64,000 nt of DNA from Glaciecola sp964418575 (GTDB lineage: Bacteria > Pseudomonadota > Gammaproteobacteria > Enterobacterales > Alteromonadaceae): assembly GCA_964418575.1 (NCBI GenBank), contig CAYQMI010000001.1, positions 15,135 to 79,134 of the forward strand, written 5' to 3'. Positions 62,969 through 64,000 of the stretch are shown piece after piece (position 1 is the first letter of the stretch; every line of letters begins with the position of its first letter). Both the position numbers and the translations under genes were made by a program. The notes under the pieces were generated by a model, which was not told the origin of the DNA, did not search any database, and saw only the letters and a program-made list of their open reading frames with translations.

Positions 62969-64000
62969 TTAAATATCAAAGCGCTCAGTCGCTCGGTAAT
63001 TATTAAAAACATCATCAATTTTTATTTCTAATGTATATTCACCTTTCAAAGATGCTTCGTCAGTATCAAATTCAAAGGTAACCGAGTTTACAGTACGCCC
63101 TGCAACAGACTGTCTGTCGACTGTGTCGCCATTAGGGTCAATTAAACGCAGGCTGATGAAGCCATTTGGATTAAAATTAAAGGTAAGACCTATTTCGAGT
63201 TCGCTTAGGCATACTTGGCCTTCTTGAAACTGTGTGTCGCAGTACGTTGGAGTGGCTTCAAATCGACTGTGCTTCAAAACATTAGACGCAATGGTCGATT
63301 CATCTGGCTCTTCATTAATTGCCTCATCACCAGTCTGCAGCTCATTTACTAGCGTCAGAAGTCGGATATTTTCTTGCTCAGCATTGGCGATTTCTTGCTC
63401 AGCATCGGCAAGTTGAGTTTGCAATAGGTCGATGGCGGCAGTATCGAGTACTATTTCTGAGGATGTCTCTAGCTCAGTCTCAAGCAAGCTAATACGTGTC
63501 AGTAGTGCAGCATTTTCTTCGTTTAATAGTGCTAATGCTTCTTGTGTTTCGATATCCTGTGAGTCGTCTTGCTCACTGTTTGCTTGGGCTAGCGCTTGAG
63601 CGTTTTCTTGTGCAACTGATAGCTCGTCGCGAAGCGTTTCAACACTTTGTTGCGCCAATAGTAGTTCTGACTCTTTCTCGCTTAAATCACTGCTGCACGC
63701 TTGATAAGCAAGTTGTGTGTCGGTGTCTACCTTAGGCTCTTCACAAACGGGCAGTTCTTCAGATTGCCTTTTGAACGCTTGTAATTCATTTATTTCTGTA
63801 TCTTTAAGCCTTAGCTCATTTTGTATTTGAGTAAGTTTGTCTTCGTAGTCTGCTATTTGCGCCTGCAAGGCTTTATTGTCTTCAATAGCTTTTGTATTGT
63901 TTTGCTTACTTGAGGCATTAGTGGGTGAATCAGATGATTGAGTCAATGCTGCAATAAAGAAATATAAAGAAACGAGCGTTAAACATACTGCAAGTCCAAT
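62969..64000 (-). CDS. Membrane-anchored coiled-coil protein (partial, 5' end outside window)
   Basis: The frame runs off the right edge: upstream of the TTG at 63946 it continues for 18 codons, LAVCLTLVSLYFFIAAL, a transmembrane helix, so the TTG is not the start. Residues after the helix form a long Gln/Glu/Leu coiled coil (about 200 residues, DNKALQAQIADYEDKLTQIQ and similar). The last 100 residues form a beta domain with two Cys (YCDTQF, QVCLSEL) and GEYTLEIKIDD, resembling a C2- or Ig-like fold. No family recognised. Confidence 0.8.
   Translation of the reverse strand: MGLAVCLTLVSLYFFIAALTQSSDSPTNASSKQNNTKAIEDNKALQAQIADYEDKLTQIQNELRLKDTEINELQAFKRQSEELPVCEEPKVDTDTQLAYQACSSDLSEKESELLLAQQSVETLRDELSVAQENAQALAQANSEQDDSQDIETQEALALLNEENAALLTRISLLETELETSSEIVLDTAAIDLLQTQLADAEQEIANAEQENIRLLTLVNELQTGDEAINEEPDESTIASNVLKHSRFEATPTYCDTQFQEGQVCLSELEIGLTFNFNPNGFISLRLIDPNGDTVDRQSVAGRTVNSVTFEFDTDEASLKGEYTLEIKIDDVFNNYRATERFDI

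Overview
The window is a chromosomal segment of a marine, polysaccharide-degrading gammaproteobacterium, most likely from the Alteromonadales (Alteromonas/Glaciecola relatives). The evidence is the glrK-qseG-glrR operon, the bioA | bioB-F-C-D arrangement, a laminarin locus built from GH16, a TonB-dependent receptor and GH3, many TTG/GTG starts, and moderate GC. It is a draft scaffold: four runs of exactly 100 N (1251-1350, 8108-8207, 19645-19744, 46768-46867) are contig joins of unknown true length. They cut a small peptide gene, a BatA-like gene, the 3' end of an RND pump gene and a GMC oxidoreductase gene. Reading frames that run straight through the N blocks are artefacts.

Left part (1-13.6 kb). 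An ABC ATPase runs off the left edge. From 1.55 to 12.86 kb lies a tight eight-gene plus-strand operon: a Tat-exported TldD-like metalloprotease, its TldE/PmbA-like partner, a Tat-signal DUF4159 protein, a MoxR AAA+ ATPase, a DUF58 protein, a BatA-like membrane protein, a His/Asp-rich DUF4175-like membrane protein and a membrane protein with a glutamine-amidotransferase-like fold. Small peptides that look like double-glycine-leader (bacteriocin-type) precursors sit on both sides: one divergent and cut by the gap at 1072-1250, one complete at 13011-13196. TldD/TldE proteins are known to process peptides such as microcin B17, so this arrangement is the main candidate here for an undescribed system.

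Middle part (13.6-41.5 kb). It holds a diguanylate cyclase, a ThrE-type exporter, a solitary CheB, an MMPL-type RND exporter, an RND efflux pump with its adaptor, and asnS with a clear terminator. Then comes an EF-hand gene whose upstream region has a perfect TGTC-N10-GACA box (the GlrR consensus known from enterobacteria) and a sigma-54-like -24/-12 promoter, directly before glrK-qseG-glrR. Complete biotin synthesis genes bioA and bioBFCD follow, then a low-molecular-weight tyrosine phosphatase, btuC and btuD separated by an opposite-strand glpK, and a class II DAHP synthase.

Right part (41.5-64 kb). A minus-strand operon encodes a GMC oxidoreductase, its Tat-signal small subunit, a DUF1080 (3-keto-glycoside hydrolase) lipoprotein, a DsrE-like exported protein and an Atm1-type ABC exporter. 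The first three suggest periplasmic 3-keto-sugar chemistry. hrpB and a beta-barrel protein follow, then a LytS/LytR-type two-component pair immediately before the laminarin locus: a GH16 lipoprotein with three tandem repeats, a TonB-dependent receptor and an ExoP-type GH3. The window ends with a PEP-CTERM-like surface protein and a membrane-anchored coiled-coil protein that runs off the right edge. Two 110-bp elements made of inverted REP-like hairpins (19534-19644 and 61994-62103) are the only repeats of mobile origin seen. No tRNA, rRNA, CRISPR array, IS element or prophage was recognised.
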